In this document: positions 31,949 through 41,616 of the stretch, one piece after another
Position numbering within the stretch: position 1 is the first letter of the stretch
How the letters are laid out: each line of letters begins with the position of its first letter
Origin: Bifidobacterium saguini DSM 23967
GTDB taxonomy: Bacteria > Actinomycetota > Actinomycetes > Actinomycetales > Bifidobacteriaceae
Reading direction: 5' to 3'
DNA: 64,000 bases
Assembly (NCBI RefSeq): GCF_000741715.1
Contig: NZ_JGZN01000008.1
Span: 285,068-349,067, forward strand
Notes under the pieces: model-generated
Seen by the model: the letters and a program-made list of their open reading frames with translations, nothing else
Database searches by the model: none
What the model was told of the DNA's origin: nothing
Made by a program: the position numbers and the translations under genes

Positions 31949-32617
31949 TCAGTCCTTGTAAGCGGCTTCGGCCTTGGCGCGGATATCATCGATGGCCTGT
32001 GCCGGGCTCTCGGCACCGTACACGGCGGAACCGGCCACGAGCACATCAGCGCCTGCCTCAGCCACGATATGAGCGGTCTTGGGGCTCACGCCACCATCGA
32101 CCTGGATACGGGTCTTCAGACCGCGGCGAGTGATTTCGTCACGCAGACGGCGAACCTTGGCCATCTGGTTGTCCAGGAACTTCTGACCACCGAAGCCGGG
32201 CTCAACGGTCATGACAAGAATCATGTCAAACTCATCGAGGATGTCGAAAATCGGCTCTACCGGTTCAGCTGGGCGAACGGCGAAGCAGGCCTTGCAGCCC
32301 ATGTCGCGCAGCTGGCGAGCCAGACGAACCGGGGCATGGGTGGCACCCATGTGGAAGGAGACGGATGCGGCGCCGAGCTTGGCATATTCCGGAGCCCAAC
32401 GATCGGGATCCTCAATCATCAGGTGTACGTCAACCGGCAGATCGGTAACCTGGCAGATGCGGCCAACGATAGGCTCGCCAAGAGTCAGGTTCGGCACGAA
32501 ATGATGATCCATAACGTCAACGTGAACCAGGTCAGCGTTGGAGATGGCCTTGAGGTCACGCTCAAGGTTGCAGAAGTCGGCGGACAGAATGCTGGGTGCG
32601 ATTGCGATCTTGCTCAT
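31949..32617 (-). CDS. rpe: Ribulose-phosphate 3-epimerase
   Basis: 222 residues, TIM barrel with metal-binding HVDVMDHHFVPNLTLG, PVDVHLMI and the closing VDGGVSPKTAHIVAEAGADVLVAGSAVYG. Interconverts Ru5P and Xu5P, feeding the bifid shunt and PRPP. Co-oriented with lgt. Confidence 0.96.
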   Translation of the reverse strand: MSKIAIAPSILSADFCNLERDLKAISNADLVHVDVMDHHFVPNLTLGEPIVGRICQVTDLPVDVHLMIEDPDRWAPEYAKLGAASVSFHMGATHAPVRLARQLRDMGCKACFAVRPAEPVEPIFDILDEFDMILVMTVEPGFGGQKFLDNQMAKVRRLRDEITRRGLKTRIQVDGGVSPKTAHIVAEAGADVLVAGSAVYGAESPAQAIDDIRAKAEAAYKD

Positions 32618-32676
32618 GGTTCCTTACCTTATCTTTGTAATGGGACTTGGTTGTACTATTTTCCACGTTTTTCTTG

Positions 32677-33612
32677 TTACTTGCGCTTCTTCTGAGCGTC
32701 TCGCTCTTCCTGAATGCGCTGGCGCTCAAGCTCATCGGCGGTGACGGCGGCAAGGCGTTGCGCCTGCACTTTGGAATCAGGCCCATACTGGTAGAGCACC
32801 ACGAAAAGCACACAGCCGATGATGAAGACAATGATTGCCGTCCACACATTGGTTCTCAGACCCAGAATAACCGTCGAATAGTTGATACGCACGTTCTCAA
32901 TCCAAGTACGGCCGAGCCCATACCACATCAGGTACATGGCGAATTGCTGGCCAGCCTTAAGACGGTCATACAACTTGGAGCCGATGTAGATGATGAGTGC
33001 TGCGCCAATGAGGTTCCAAATCATTTCATAGAGGAAAGTGGGGTGGAACAGCGTTGTCTTGTAATCCGGGCACTGTGAGCCGTTGTAGCAGATTTCGGAT
33101 TTGCCGATGGCATCGGCATCATTGAGCTTCAGCCCCCACGGCAGATTTGTGGGCCAACCGTACAGTTCTTGGTTGAACCAGTTGCCCAGTCGACCGATAG
33201 CTTGCGCCACGGGCAATGCCGGAGCGATGGCGTCCGCAAAAATGGCGAATGGGTAATGCTTGTGACGGCACCACAGGAATGCGGCCAACGTGCCTACGGA
33301 GATGCCTCCGAAGATGGCCATACCGCCTTCCCACACCTTGACGAGATTGATGAGATTGCCCGTAGGGGGGAAGTAATCGTACGGCGTGGTAATGCAATGG
33401 TAGAGGCGCGCCCCCACCAAAGCGCAGGGTACGGTGACCAATGTGGTATCGAGAATCTGGTCGAAAGTACCGCCATAGCGCTTCCAACGCTTGGTCAAAA
33501 TCCATACGGCCACGCAAATACCCACCAGAATGCAAATGGCGTACATGTGGATGGTGACCGGACCAATCTTGAACTGTGAGAAGGTTGGTGAAGGAATATA
33601 AGCCAGATTCAT
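32677..33612 (-). CDS. lgt: Prolipoprotein diacylglyceryl transferase
   Basis: 311 residues from the ATG at 33612 (SD GAGG). Seven membrane helices and the Lgt signature GRLGNWFNQELYG at about 135. A charged C-terminal tail (TADELERQRIQEERDAQKKRK) extends beyond the core, as in actinobacterial Lgt. It attaches diacylglycerol to lipobox cysteines. Confidence 0.95.
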   Translation of the reverse strand: MNLAYIPSPTFSQFKIGPVTIHMYAICILVGICVAVWILTKRWKRYGGTFDQILDTTLVTVPCALVGARLYHCITTPYDYFPPTGNLINLVKVWEGGMAIFGGISVGTLAAFLWCRHKHYPFAIFADAIAPALPVAQAIGRLGNWFNQELYGWPTNLPWGLKLNDADAIGKSEICYNGSQCPDYKTTLFHPTFLYEMIWNLIGAALIIYIGSKLYDRLKAGQQFAMYLMWYGLGRTWIENVRINYSTVILGLRTNVWTAIIVFIIGCVLFVVLYQYGPDSKVQAQRLAAVTADELERQRIQEERDAQKKRK

Positions 33613-33652
33613 GATGCCTCGTGTTGTACCGTATTCATTTGCTCGTGTCTGC

Positions 33653-33699
33653 CGAGTCACTACCCTACTGCGTCATGGACGAAACAAGGTAGTGACTCG
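33653..33699 (-). terminator. trpA terminator
   Basis: Perfect 12-bp stem CGAGTCACTACC / GGTAGTGACTCG with a 23-base loop directly after trpA; no T run. Confidence 0.65.
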
Positions 33700-33708
33700 C
33701 CAAAAAGT

Positions 33709-34578
33709 TCATCGAGCGTTATGAATGCCCTCAGCAAGTTCCTCGCTCTTGGCGGCGAGCAGCTTCAAACCTTCAGCGGTATCGCGAGCAGTCTTGTTAT
33801 CGTCCGCAAGCAGCGTGTGCACCAAAGCGGAGCCGACAATCACACCATCAGCGTAAGAGCCGACCTTGGCCCCTTGTTCGGCGGTGGACACACCGATGCC
33901 CACGCACACGTTTTTGGCGCCGGCCTTGCGGGTACGCTCCACGAGTACTTCTGGGGATGCATCGATGGTGGAGCGTTCGCCGGTGACGCCCATGCGGGCT
34001 GCAGCGTAGACAAAGCCACGAGCGTTGCGGGCTACCGTTTGCAGACGGTTGTCCGCGGAATCCGGAGAGACCAGGAAGATACGATCCAGGCCGTGGCGAT
34101 CAGAGGCTTCAATCCACTCCCCCGCTTCATCCGGAATCAAATCCGGGGTGATGAGACCGGCACCACCGGCGTTCTCAAAATCGGTGGCGAATCGTTCGAC
34201 GCCATAGTGGTAGATGAGGTTCCAGTAGCTCATAATCAGCGGCACACCGCCTGCATTGGCCACAGTCTCCACGGCTTCGAACACACGCTTGATGGTCTCG
34301 CCGTTCTTCAAGGCGATGGAGGATGCGGCCTGAATCACCGGACCGTCCATCACCGGGTCAGAGTAGGGCAAACCAATTTCCACGGCGTCAACGCCATGCT
34401 CAACCATCGTTTTGAGCGCGTCTAGAGATACTTCCGGGTCGGGGAATCCATACGGCAGATAGCCGATGAAGGCGGGCTTGTTCTGGGCCTTGAACTTGGT
34501 GAACATTGCCTCGGTCTGGCTGGGCTTGTGGCTGATGCCCAGCGGCTGGCCGGATGGCGTGGTTGCTGTATTGGTCAT
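33709..34578 (-). CDS. trpA: Tryptophan synthase alpha subunit
   Basis: 289 residues from the ATG at 34578. TIM barrel with the catalytic Glu and Asp (GVDAVEIGLPYSDPVMDGPVIQ), AGGAGLITPDLIPDE and the phosphate-binding GVGIGVST-like stretch. Splits indole-3-glycerol phosphate. It lies 100 bp downstream of the trpCB fusion, across a repeat. Confidence 0.96.
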   Translation of the reverse strand: MTNTATTPSGQPLGISHKPSQTEAMFTKFKAQNKPAFIGYLPYGFPDPEVSLDALKTMVEHGVDAVEIGLPYSDPVMDGPVIQAASSIALKNGETIKRVFEAVETVANAGGVPLIMSYWNLIYHYGVERFATDFENAGGAGLITPDLIPDEAGEWIEASDRHGLDRIFLVSPDSADNRLQTVARNARGFVYAAARMGVTGERSTIDASPEVLVERTRKAGAKNVCVGIGVSTAEQGAKVGSYADGVIVGSALVHTLLADDNKTARDTAEGLKLLAAKSEELAEGIHNAR

Positions 34579-34596
34579 ATCAAAAATCTCCTTCTG

Positions 34597-34653
34597 ACCT
34601 CCCTGGCTCCCCTCTGGAGGGGAGCTGCCGGCGAAGCTGACTAAAGGGGAGGT
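34597..34653. repeat. Intergenic repeat element between trpCB and trpA
   Basis: Contains a perfect palindrome GCTCCCCTC-TG-GAGGGGAGC (34606-34625) and outer ACCTCCC / GGGGAGGT. The sequence CTCCCCTTTAGTCAGCTTCG looks like the dispersed intergenic repeat of bifidobacteria. Confidence 0.55.
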
Positions 34654-34678
34654 ATCTACACGTCTTATTTGCTGTAAC

Positions 34679-36766
34679 TCATGCCACGGTGTTGCCGTGT
34701 GCTCCAGTGACTTCCAAGGCCTTGGCCTGATCATCAGTCAGGTAGCCGAACCACTTGCCCGCGGTGGCCATGTCCTTGTCGCCTCGACCAGAGATGTTGA
34801 TAATCATCACGGCCTTGTCGTATCCCTTGGCCTTCAAATCCGCGGCTGCCTTGTAGGCTCCGGCCACAGCATGGGAGCTTTCGATAGCGGGAATGATGCC
34901 CTCGGTCTGGCTCAGGTCACGGAAGGCGTTCATAGCTTCCTCGTCGGTAGCCCAGGAATAGTTCACGCGGCCAATATCCTTCAGCCATGCGTGCTCAGGG
35001 CCAACGGATGCATAATCAAGGCCCGCGGAAATGGAGTACGTGTCGAGGGTTTGGCCTTCGTCGGTCTCCAACAGGTAGCTCTTGGCACCTTGGAACATGC
35101 CAAGCTGGCCGGTACCGGGTGCGAAGCGAATGGCATGCTTGCCGGATTCGGGTCCGTTGCCGCCTGCCTCGTAACCGTACAGGTTCACACGCTCATCATC
35201 GAGGAAAGCATTCATTACGCCAATGGCGTTGGAGCCACCGCCCACGCAGGCGCAAATCGCGTCCGGATGGTCGATGCCGTACCAGTCCTTGAGCTGCTGC
35301 TTTGCTTCTTCACCGATGATCTTTTGGAAGTCGCGCACCATAGCCGGGAACGGGTGCGGACCAGCAACCGTACCAAGCAGGTAATGCGTATCTTTGACGT
35401 TGGTCACCCAATCGCGCAGAGCTTCGTTGATGGCATCCTTCAGAATGCGGTCGCCGAGGGTCACTTCGACCACTTCAGCACCAAGCATGCGCATACGAGC
35501 CACGTTCAGGGCCTGACGGCGGGCGTCAATCTGCCCCATGTAGATACGGCACTTGAGGCCGAGCATGGCGCATACGGTAGCGGTGGCCACACCATGCTGG
35601 CCGGCACCGGTTTCGGCAATCACACGGGTCTTGCCCATGCGCTTGACGAGCAATGCCTGACCGAGTGCATTGTTGATCTTGTGGGCACCCGTGTGGTTCA
35701 GGTCTTCTCGCTTCAGGAAGATGCGTGCATCAAGACCGGTCTTGTCTTTCACGAGTTTAGCGAAGCGAGGAGCTTCGGTCAGAGGGCTCGGACGGCCTAC
35801 ATAGCGCTGCTGCAGGGTCATGAATTCCTTATGGAATTCCGGATCGGCCTTGGCTTCGTTGTAGACGCGCTCAAGTTCATCAAGTGCGGTGATGAGGGCT
35901 TCCGGCACGTAACGGCCGCCGAACTGTCCCCAGTACGGTCCCTGATGTTCGCTTAACGGGGTGGTTTCGGATGCTTTCACTTGTGCTCCTGCCTTTACTA
36001 GTCGTTCCACTGCAAGTTCATGATCGTCGGCGGTGGCCACACCCTCGCCAACCAAGACCGCGTCCGCTCCCGCGCGGGCGTAATCTTCTACTTCCACTGC
36101 ACCGAATACGCCGGATTCCGCCACTTTGATAACGTCTTCCGGCAAATCGGCAGCCAGTTCGTTGTATTTGTTGACATCCACACGCAAGTTCTTCAAGTTG
36201 CGGGCGTTGATACCGATCACACGGGCACCGGCCTTGCGTGCACGTTCGATTTCCTCACGCGTATGCGTTTCCACAAGCACGGTCATGTTGAGCTCGTGCG
36301 CCAAGTCGAGCAGATGCTTGAGCTTGGCATCGTCGAGTGCCGCCACAATCAGCAGTACCAAATCGGCACCGTGAGCACGGGCCTCGTAAATCTGGTAATC
36401 AGTAACGATGAAATCCTTGCGCAACACCGGAATATGCACGGCTGCGCGAACCTTATCCAAATCGTCAAGCGAGCCGAGAAAACGGCGGCCTTCGGTAAGC
36501 ACGGAAATCGCGCTTGCACCGCCCTTCTCGTATTCGCGAGCTAGACCAGCCGGATTCGGAATATCAGACAGGTGGCCCTTGGACGGAGATGCGCGCTTAA
36601 TTTCGGCAATCACCGGGATGCCGTCCGCGCGCTTAAGCCATCGCGTCGCGTCTATCGGAGCCGAAGCCGCAAATGCAGCCTTCTTGACATCCTCCAGTGA
36701 CACGGTGCGTTCACGGGTCTGCTGGTCTTCCAGCGCGCCCGCTACCAATTCGTCCAGAACCGACAT
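34679..36766 (-). CDS. Fused indole-3-glycerol phosphate synthase / tryptophan synthase beta
   Basis: 695 residues, a TrpC-TrpB fusion. Residues 1-265 are IGPS ([23 protein letters not shown], [15 protein letters not shown]). A 15-residue linker ([16 protein letters not shown]) leads into TrpB (275-690) with the PLP lysine in [36 protein letters not shown] and GPEHAWLKD. It makes IGP and then joins indole with serine. Fusion of trpC and trpB gives a fixed stoichiometry. Confidence 0.95.
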   Translation of the reverse strand: MSVLDELVAGALEDQQTRERTVSLEDVKKAAFAASAPIDATRWLKRADGIPVIAEIKRASPSKGHLSDIPNPAGLAREYEKGGASAISVLTEGRRFLGSLDDLDKVRAAVHIPVLRKDFIVTDYQIYEARAHGADLVLLIVAALDDAKLKHLLDLAHELNMTVLVETHTREEIERARKAGARVIGINARNLKNLRVDVNKYNELAADLPEDVIKVAESGVFGAVEVEDYARAGADAVLVGEGVATADDHELAVERLVKAGAQVKASETTPLSEHQGPYWGQFGGRYVPEALITALDELERVYNEAKADPEFHKEFMTLQQRYVGRPSPLTEAPRFAKLVKDKTGLDARIFLKREDLNHTGAHKINNALGQALLVKRMGKTRVIAETGAGQHGVATATVCAMLGLKCRIYMGQIDARRQALNVARMRMLGAEVVEVTLGDRILKDAINEALRDWVTNVKDTHYLLGTVAGPHPFPAMVRDFQKIIGEEAKQQLKDWYGIDHPDAICACVGGGSNAIGVMNAFLDDERVNLYGYEAGGNGPESGKHAIRFAPGTGQLGMFQGAKSYLLETDEGQTLDTYSISAGLDYASVGPEHAWLKDIGRVNYSWATDEEAMNAFRDLSQTEGIIPAIESSHAVAGAYKAAADLKAKGYDKAVMIINISGRGDKDMATAGKWFGYLTDDQAKALEVTGAHGNTVA

Positions 36767-36852
36767 GATCCTCCCTTTGCTGGTAGTCGATCATGCGTCA
36801 CTCTAGGTCACTGCGAGGGTAAAGGCCGCGCCCGTCCTACATTCTGGGCTAT

Positions 36853-37707
36853 TTACTGCTGGTTTACGAGCGAACGCAGCAGCGTGATCTCCTCACGGTG
36901 AGTGTCCTGCGTCTGTTCCTTGGTTTCCAGAATCATTGGCAGCTTCGCCATAACCGGGTCGTTCACAAGACGAGTGAAGAACGGAATACCCAGTTGTCCG
37001 TTACCGATGTTGGCATGACGGTCTTTGTGCGAGGAAAGCCCGAATTGGGAGTCGTTCACATGGATGGCTTTGACTGTGTTCAGACCGATGGTCTCATCCA
37101 ATTGGCTCATCACATCGTCGTAATCGTTCACCAGGTCATAGCCTGCGTCGAACACATGGCAGGTGTCGAAGGTGATGCCAATGTTTGCCTTGTTTTCAAT
37201 ACCACTCATGATGGTGGCGAGTTCTTCAAAGCTACGACCGCATTCAGTACCTTTGCCTGCCATAGTCTCTAGCAGCACCGGAATGCCGTTCGCGCGTTCG
37301 ATAACTTGATTGAGCCCGTCGCTGATGAGTCTGCAGCCGGTTTCGGCGCCTTGCCCCACATGGGAGCCCGGATGAATGTTGATGTAGGTCTCCTGCCCGG
37401 CTTCGCGAATCGGAGTCAACAGCTCAATATCTTCAATCAATGCTTCGATGGCGAATTGGCGCTTAGCTTCATCCTTACCTGCGAGATTGTAGACATAAGG
37501 CGCATGTACTACCAACGGCCCATAGCCTTCTGCTTTCAACCGTGCACCGAACTCCCCTGCTTGTGCCGGATTCAGCGCTTTCGAACGCTTGCCGTATGGA
37601 GAACGCGGGAAGAAAGCGAATGCCGTGCCATCCTCATCACGGGAGCGCTTGAGCAATGCGTTCCATCCGCCAGTCGTTGACAGATGCGACCCGATGAACA
37701 ATTCCAT
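36853..37707 (-). CDS. nfo: Endonuclease IV (AP endonuclease)
   Basis: 284 residues, TIM barrel with the zinc ligands in HAPYVYNLA, NIHPGSH, LLETMAGKG, ITFDTCHVFDAGYD, AIHVNDSQ and DRHANIGNG. Cuts at abasic sites. Separate transcript on the minus strand. Confidence 0.95.
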   Translation of the reverse strand: MELFIGSHLSTTGGWNALLKRSRDEDGTAFAFFPRSPYGKRSKALNPAQAGEFGARLKAEGYGPLVVHAPYVYNLAGKDEAKRQFAIEALIEDIELLTPIREAGQETYINIHPGSHVGQGAETGCRLISDGLNQVIERANGIPVLLETMAGKGTECGRSFEELATIMSGIENKANIGITFDTCHVFDAGYDLVNDYDDVMSQLDETIGLNTVKAIHVNDSQFGLSSHKDRHANIGNGQLGIPFFTRLVNDPVMAKLPMILETKEQTQDTHREEITLLRSLVNQQ

Positions 37708-37774
37708 GCTTCCCTTCTCCTTATCATTGACTACATTGCTACCGATATTTTACGGTAGCCGGCCCAGCCCGGTT

Positions 37775-38209
37775 TCACCCGTTACCGTGGTCAATTTCCT
37801 TCCAGGTTTTGCCATCATCATTCAATCGCAGATACCAGCTCATGGATTGGGGTCCCTTGGATAGGGACATGTCGCTGCCATCGCAAGTAAAGTCAACCGT
37901 GGCTACGAACATACGCTCTCGATCATTCTCGTCGTATTCCCAGTCCAAGAACTTATCGGCCGTGGACTCATCATATGAGACTTTGTTCAGCGTGCAGCCA
38001 GTGAATCCAGAGAAAGATCGAGTGACGGTTTTGCCAGCTGCATCAAGCTGAGCCTTGCTGAATTTGCTGGATGCCGAGTACGTGTATTGGACATGCGAGG
38101 TATCCGCCGGACGATTCGCGACAACGCACAGCATGACGACAACCAGCACCGCAATACCTGCAATCACGACACCCCATCGGTATCCTTGCCTGTCTTGTGT
38201 ATTCATCAT
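37775..38209 (-). CDS. Membrane-anchored hypothetical protein
   Basis: 144 residues from the ATG at 38209 (AAAGGATC upstream). Transmembrane segment about 12-32 (WGVVIAGIAVLVVVMLCVVA) followed by an extracellular domain of about 110 residues with two cysteines (TGCTLNKVSYD, DFTCDGSD). The domain is small and beta-rich. Function unknown. Confidence 0.75.
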   Translation of the reverse strand: MMNTQDRQGYRWGVVIAGIAVLVVVMLCVVANRPADTSHVQYTYSASSKFSKAQLDAAGKTVTRSFSGFTGCTLNKVSYDESTADKFLDWEYDENDRERMFVATVDFTCDGSDMSLSKGPQSMSWYLRLNDDGKTWKEIDHGNG

Positions 38210-38451
38210 GCAGGATCCTTTCCTATGGGCAGCAATCACGGTCGTCTCGCATACAGTATCATCCGCATCACATGTCATTGATTTCCGTCTCTTGCCTTCT
38301 GCACCAATACTGCGCACACCATTCTCGGACAATTCGATGGCATCTCATTTTTTTCAGGGCAATATCGGGGAAATTCCCGATAATCCCGTGCACAAATCCG
38401 CGCGATAATGGAATGTTATTGGCATAAACGTGTACTGAGGAAGGGATTGAG

Positions 38452-38817
38452 ATGCGACTCATCGGTAATATTTTGTGGATTATTCTTGGCGGCATTGAAA
38501 TCGCCATTGGCTGGGCCTTGGTGGGACTTGTGCTATGTATTTCGATTGTCGGCATTCCGCTCGGCATCCAAGCTTTTAAGATGGCAGGTCTTACATTGAC
38601 GCCATTCGGTAAAACTGTACGTTACGGCGGCGGCTTCGGCTCCATACTGGCCAACATTGTGTGGGTGGTACTGGTTGGCATCTGGATGGCACTGAGTTAT
38701 GTAGCTGCCGGCGTGCTCAATTGCATTACCATCATCGGTATTCCGTTTGGTTTGCAGTCCTTCAAAATGGCGAAACTGGCGCTCTGGCCATTCGGCGCGC
38801 AAATCGAGAATCTGTAA
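38452..38817 (+). CDS. YccF-family membrane protein
   Basis: 121 residues with two copies of a helix-loop-helix half (IGNILWIILGG, IVGIPLGIQAFKMAGLTLTPFG, and later IIGIPFGLQSFKMAKLALWPFG), the hallmark of YccF (DUF307). Role unknown. A GATAAT-like -10 precedes it. Confidence 0.93.
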   Translation: MRLIGNILWIILGGIEIAIGWALVGLVLCISIVGIPLGIQAFKMAGLTLTPFGKTVRYGGGFGSILANIVWVVLVGIWMALSYVAAGVLNCITIIGIPFGLQSFKMAKLALWPFGAQIENL

Positions 38818-38825
38818 TCCATAAT

Positions 38826-39632
38826 TTACTGCTGCCAGACTTTCAGTACCTGTTGCGGCACCTTGGATGCGTCGAATCGGTAGTGGCCGGTTACGTTCAT
38901 GTGATGGGCGAATGCCAGATAATCGTTTTCGCGATTGTTTTGTGCCATGTTGTGCAATACGTAAGTGATGCCGTTGCTATCGCGTTTGTCCGAAATGATG
39001 CCAATGTGTTTGGTGTGGTTGAAGACCACGATATCCCCACCTTGCCATGACGCTTTGTCAGTAGGATCAGTGGTGAGGCTTTGCCCGTATTTGGCGAAGA
39101 ATACGTCCAGCACGCCGGTTCGGCGAAAGTCGATGTTGGGGTCGGGATTCGGTGCGACTGCGGCATAGGAAGCTGGGTCTGCGGCGATATCCGCGTCCAC
39201 CATAGCTTTGAGATCATAACCGGCCTCGCGGAATGCTCGCCATACCAGGTCGGTGCATGCGCCACGGTCGTCAGGTGGATAGCCGCCTTGATAGTAGCCA
39301 TCATCATATTGTGGTTTGGCCTGGGCGTCCTTGCGCGCTCCGGCAACGATATCCGCATAATCATCGACTCCATTACCATTGAAATCGACCGGGCTTACTG
39401 CTTTCGGATATTTCTGATTGGCTTCATCTGCTGGCATTGTCGAAGCATCCGAATCCTGTGAAGTAATGCCTGAGGCGGTGCCTGCTATCCGAGAGGTGAC
39501 CGCATCTGCTATCGACTGCCAAGGCAAGCTTGTCATATGCCGTATGGCGAGCACACCGCCGAACACCAGTGCCAGGATAATCGCAACAGCAACAATCAGC
39601 TTCGTTCGGCGGTGAGTGTTACGCTGTATCAC
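38826..39632 (-). CDS. DUF1287 secreted protein
   Basis: 268 residues. N-terminal transmembrane/signal segment (LIVAVAIILALVFGGVLA). The DUF1287 core (about 75-265) has the CTDLVWRAF Cys, ASWQGGDIVVFNHTKHIGIISD His and HNMAQNNRENDYL, an NlpC/P60-like papain fold. Possibly a cell-wall hydrolase. Overlaps the small gene upstream by 4 bp. Confidence 0.85.
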   Translation of the reverse strand: MIQRNTHRRTKLIVAVAIILALVFGGVLAIRHMTSLPWQSIADAVTSRIAGTASGITSQDSDASTMPADEANQKYPKAVSPVDFNGNGVDDYADIVAGARKDAQAKPQYDDGYYQGGYPPDDRGACTDLVWRAFREAGYDLKAMVDADIAADPASYAAVAPNPDPNIDFRRTGVLDVFFAKYGQSLTTDPTDKASWQGGDIVVFNHTKHIGIISDKRDSNGITYVLHNMAQNNRENDYLAFAHHMNVTGHYRFDASKVPQQVLKVWQQ

Positions 39633-39814
39633 TTTTCGCCTGCAGATTGTTGGTTGTTCTGATTCCGCTTATAACGGTCCCAGAAGTATTCGATTATGTC
39701 CAGTGCAATCGCAATCGCAGCAATAATGGCAACCAACAGATTGTCGCCTATGGCACTAATCAGCAATAGCACATAGCACGCGATTCGGGCCACTCGCCAC
39801 CAATTTACACTCAT
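39629..39814 (-). CDS. Small membrane protein coupled to DUF1287 gene
   Basis: 61 residues with two close membrane segments (VARIACYVLLLISAIGDNLLVAI... and AAIAIALDIIEYFW) and a basic C terminus (DRYKRNQNNQQ). The stop overlaps the next start by 4 bp (ATGA). Confidence 0.65.
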   Translation of the reverse strand: MSVNWWRVARIACYVLLLISAIGDNLLVAIIAAIAIALDIIEYFWDRYKRNQNNQQSAGEK

Positions 39815-40010
39815 GGTTTTATGGTAGCGCCATGCTTTGCCGCTTTGGTAAAGGACAATACAAATCCGTCACCTGAGATGATGTCTGCAAACCGGCAATT
39901 ATTCTTCGCCGCGACATCGGCGTGTCGCTTGTCCGCACTGTGCCGGCTATGATGCCCGTGATATTGACACCGGTTTGGTTAGCCGCCGCACATGAGAAAG
40001 AAAACGAGAC

Positions 40011-41432
40011 ATGGATAACGCACTATTCGAAAAAGCGCCGATTCCCAAAGCGTATTTCTCGCTGGCCATGCCAGTGGTGCTCAGCATGCTGGTCACACTG
40101 GTTTACAACATGGTGGATACCTATTTCGTTGCGCATACGGGCAATACGAATATGGTGGCCGGCGTTTCCCTGACCGCTCCAGTGTTCACGGTGATGATCG
40201 CCCTTGGCGATATCTTCGGCCTCGGCGGCGCTTCGGTCATCTCCCGATGGTTCGGGCAGCATCGTTACGCGGACGGTAAGCGACTCAGCGTGTTCTGCTT
40301 CTACGCTGCCATTGCCACCGGCATCATCATCGCAGCTTTTGGCCTGGTATTCCGACCACAGATGCTTACTTTGCTGGGCGCCACTGAAGACACTTGGCAG
40401 TACGCCAGTGAATTCTACACGTTGATCATCATCGGTTCGCCGTTCATCATTGTGTCGATGACGCCTACGAACCTGCTGCGTACCGAAGGGCATGCCGTTG
40501 AATCCATGATCGGTTCGATGGCTGGTACCGCCGTTAACATCATGCTCAACCCGTTGTTCATCCACGTGTTCGGCTGGGGAGCCTTGGGTTCTGCCGGTGC
40601 AACGGTAATCGCCAATATCTGCACTGATATCTACTACATATGGTTCCTTGTTGCGCGCAGTCAGAACCTGTCCATTCACCCGAAACTCATGTTTGCCAAG
40701 GCCACTCGCTTGACCAACACTGTTCGCCGAACTGTTCATACCATCAATATCACCGGTCATGAGATTCGCAGCATCTTCGCTATTGGCATTCCTGCGGCGA
40801 TTACGAATCTCACGCAAAGCGTGGGAATAGTCATGGTCAATCTGTTCCTCTTGCCCTATGGCACGGATGCCGTGGCGGCAATGGGCATTGCACTGAAAGT
40901 GGTTATGATTGCCGTACTGATTTTCGCTGGATTCGCTTTCGGCGCGCAGCCCCTTATCGGCTACAATTTCGGTGCACGTAATATGAGCCGGCTTCGCGGT
41001 ATCATGCATTTCTCATACGCGTTCCTGTGCCTGTTCGCGCTCATTATGACCGTGGCGTTGAGCCTTGCCGACCGTATATTGATGCGATTCTTTATCAACA
41101 ATGAGACTATCGTGACGCTGGGCGCAGGTATGCTTCGCATACAACTGCTGAGCCTAGTGTGCGTGGCCATTGTGATGGTGACCACGTGCACGTTCCAGTC
41201 CACAGGTAAAGCCCTAGGCGCCTTCATACTATCCATCAGCAGGCAAGGCGTGATGTTGGCGCTCACTTTGGGTGTTGGTTCGCGATTGTTTGGATACGAG
41301 GGCGTGATTGCTGCACAGGCTGTCGCTGATTTGCTTACCGCCGCACTTGCCGTGGTGCTGTTCATAGTAATGCTGCCGGAATTAGGACCTCGTGTTCTCA
41401 ATAAGCGATCCAACGGCATTACACATCAGTAA
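40011..41432 (+). CDS. MATE-family efflux transporter
   Basis: 473 residues with twelve membrane helices in two halves. Motifs of the MATE family: VYNMVDTYFVAHTG, GLGGASVISRWFG, and in the second half AIGIPAAITNLTQSVGI with GFAFGAQPLIGYNFGA. Sodium- or proton-coupled drug export is likely; substrate unknown. Confidence 0.92.
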   Translation: MDNALFEKAPIPKAYFSLAMPVVLSMLVTLVYNMVDTYFVAHTGNTNMVAGVSLTAPVFTVMIALGDIFGLGGASVISRWFGQHRYADGKRLSVFCFYAAIATGIIIAAFGLVFRPQMLTLLGATEDTWQYASEFYTLIIIGSPFIIVSMTPTNLLRTEGHAVESMIGSMAGTAVNIMLNPLFIHVFGWGALGSAGATVIANICTDIYYIWFLVARSQNLSIHPKLMFAKATRLTNTVRRTVHTINITGHEIRSIFAIGIPAAITNLTQSVGIVMVNLFLLPYGTDAVAAMGIALKVVMIAVLIFAGFAFGAQPLIGYNFGARNMSRLRGIMHFSYAFLCLFALIMTVALSLADRILMRFFINNETIVTLGAGMLRIQLLSLVCVAIVMVTTCTFQSTGKALGAFILSISRQGVMLALTLGVGSRLFGYEGVIAAQAVADLLTAALAVVLFIVMLPELGPRVLNKRSNGITHQ

Positions 41433-41616
41433 TCGCCACAATCTGATGTCATCCACACGGGATTCGTAAGTTGAATGATTTTCTTGTCCGTTGGCTCAAT
41501 TATCGGTGAATGAATCCGGTTTGGCGAAATCATCACCATTGAAGTAATTCACAATCGCTGTCTCATGTTTAAAGAGCACGATGCCGGCCTATGTTTACCG
41601 AGCTGCCATCAAAAGC

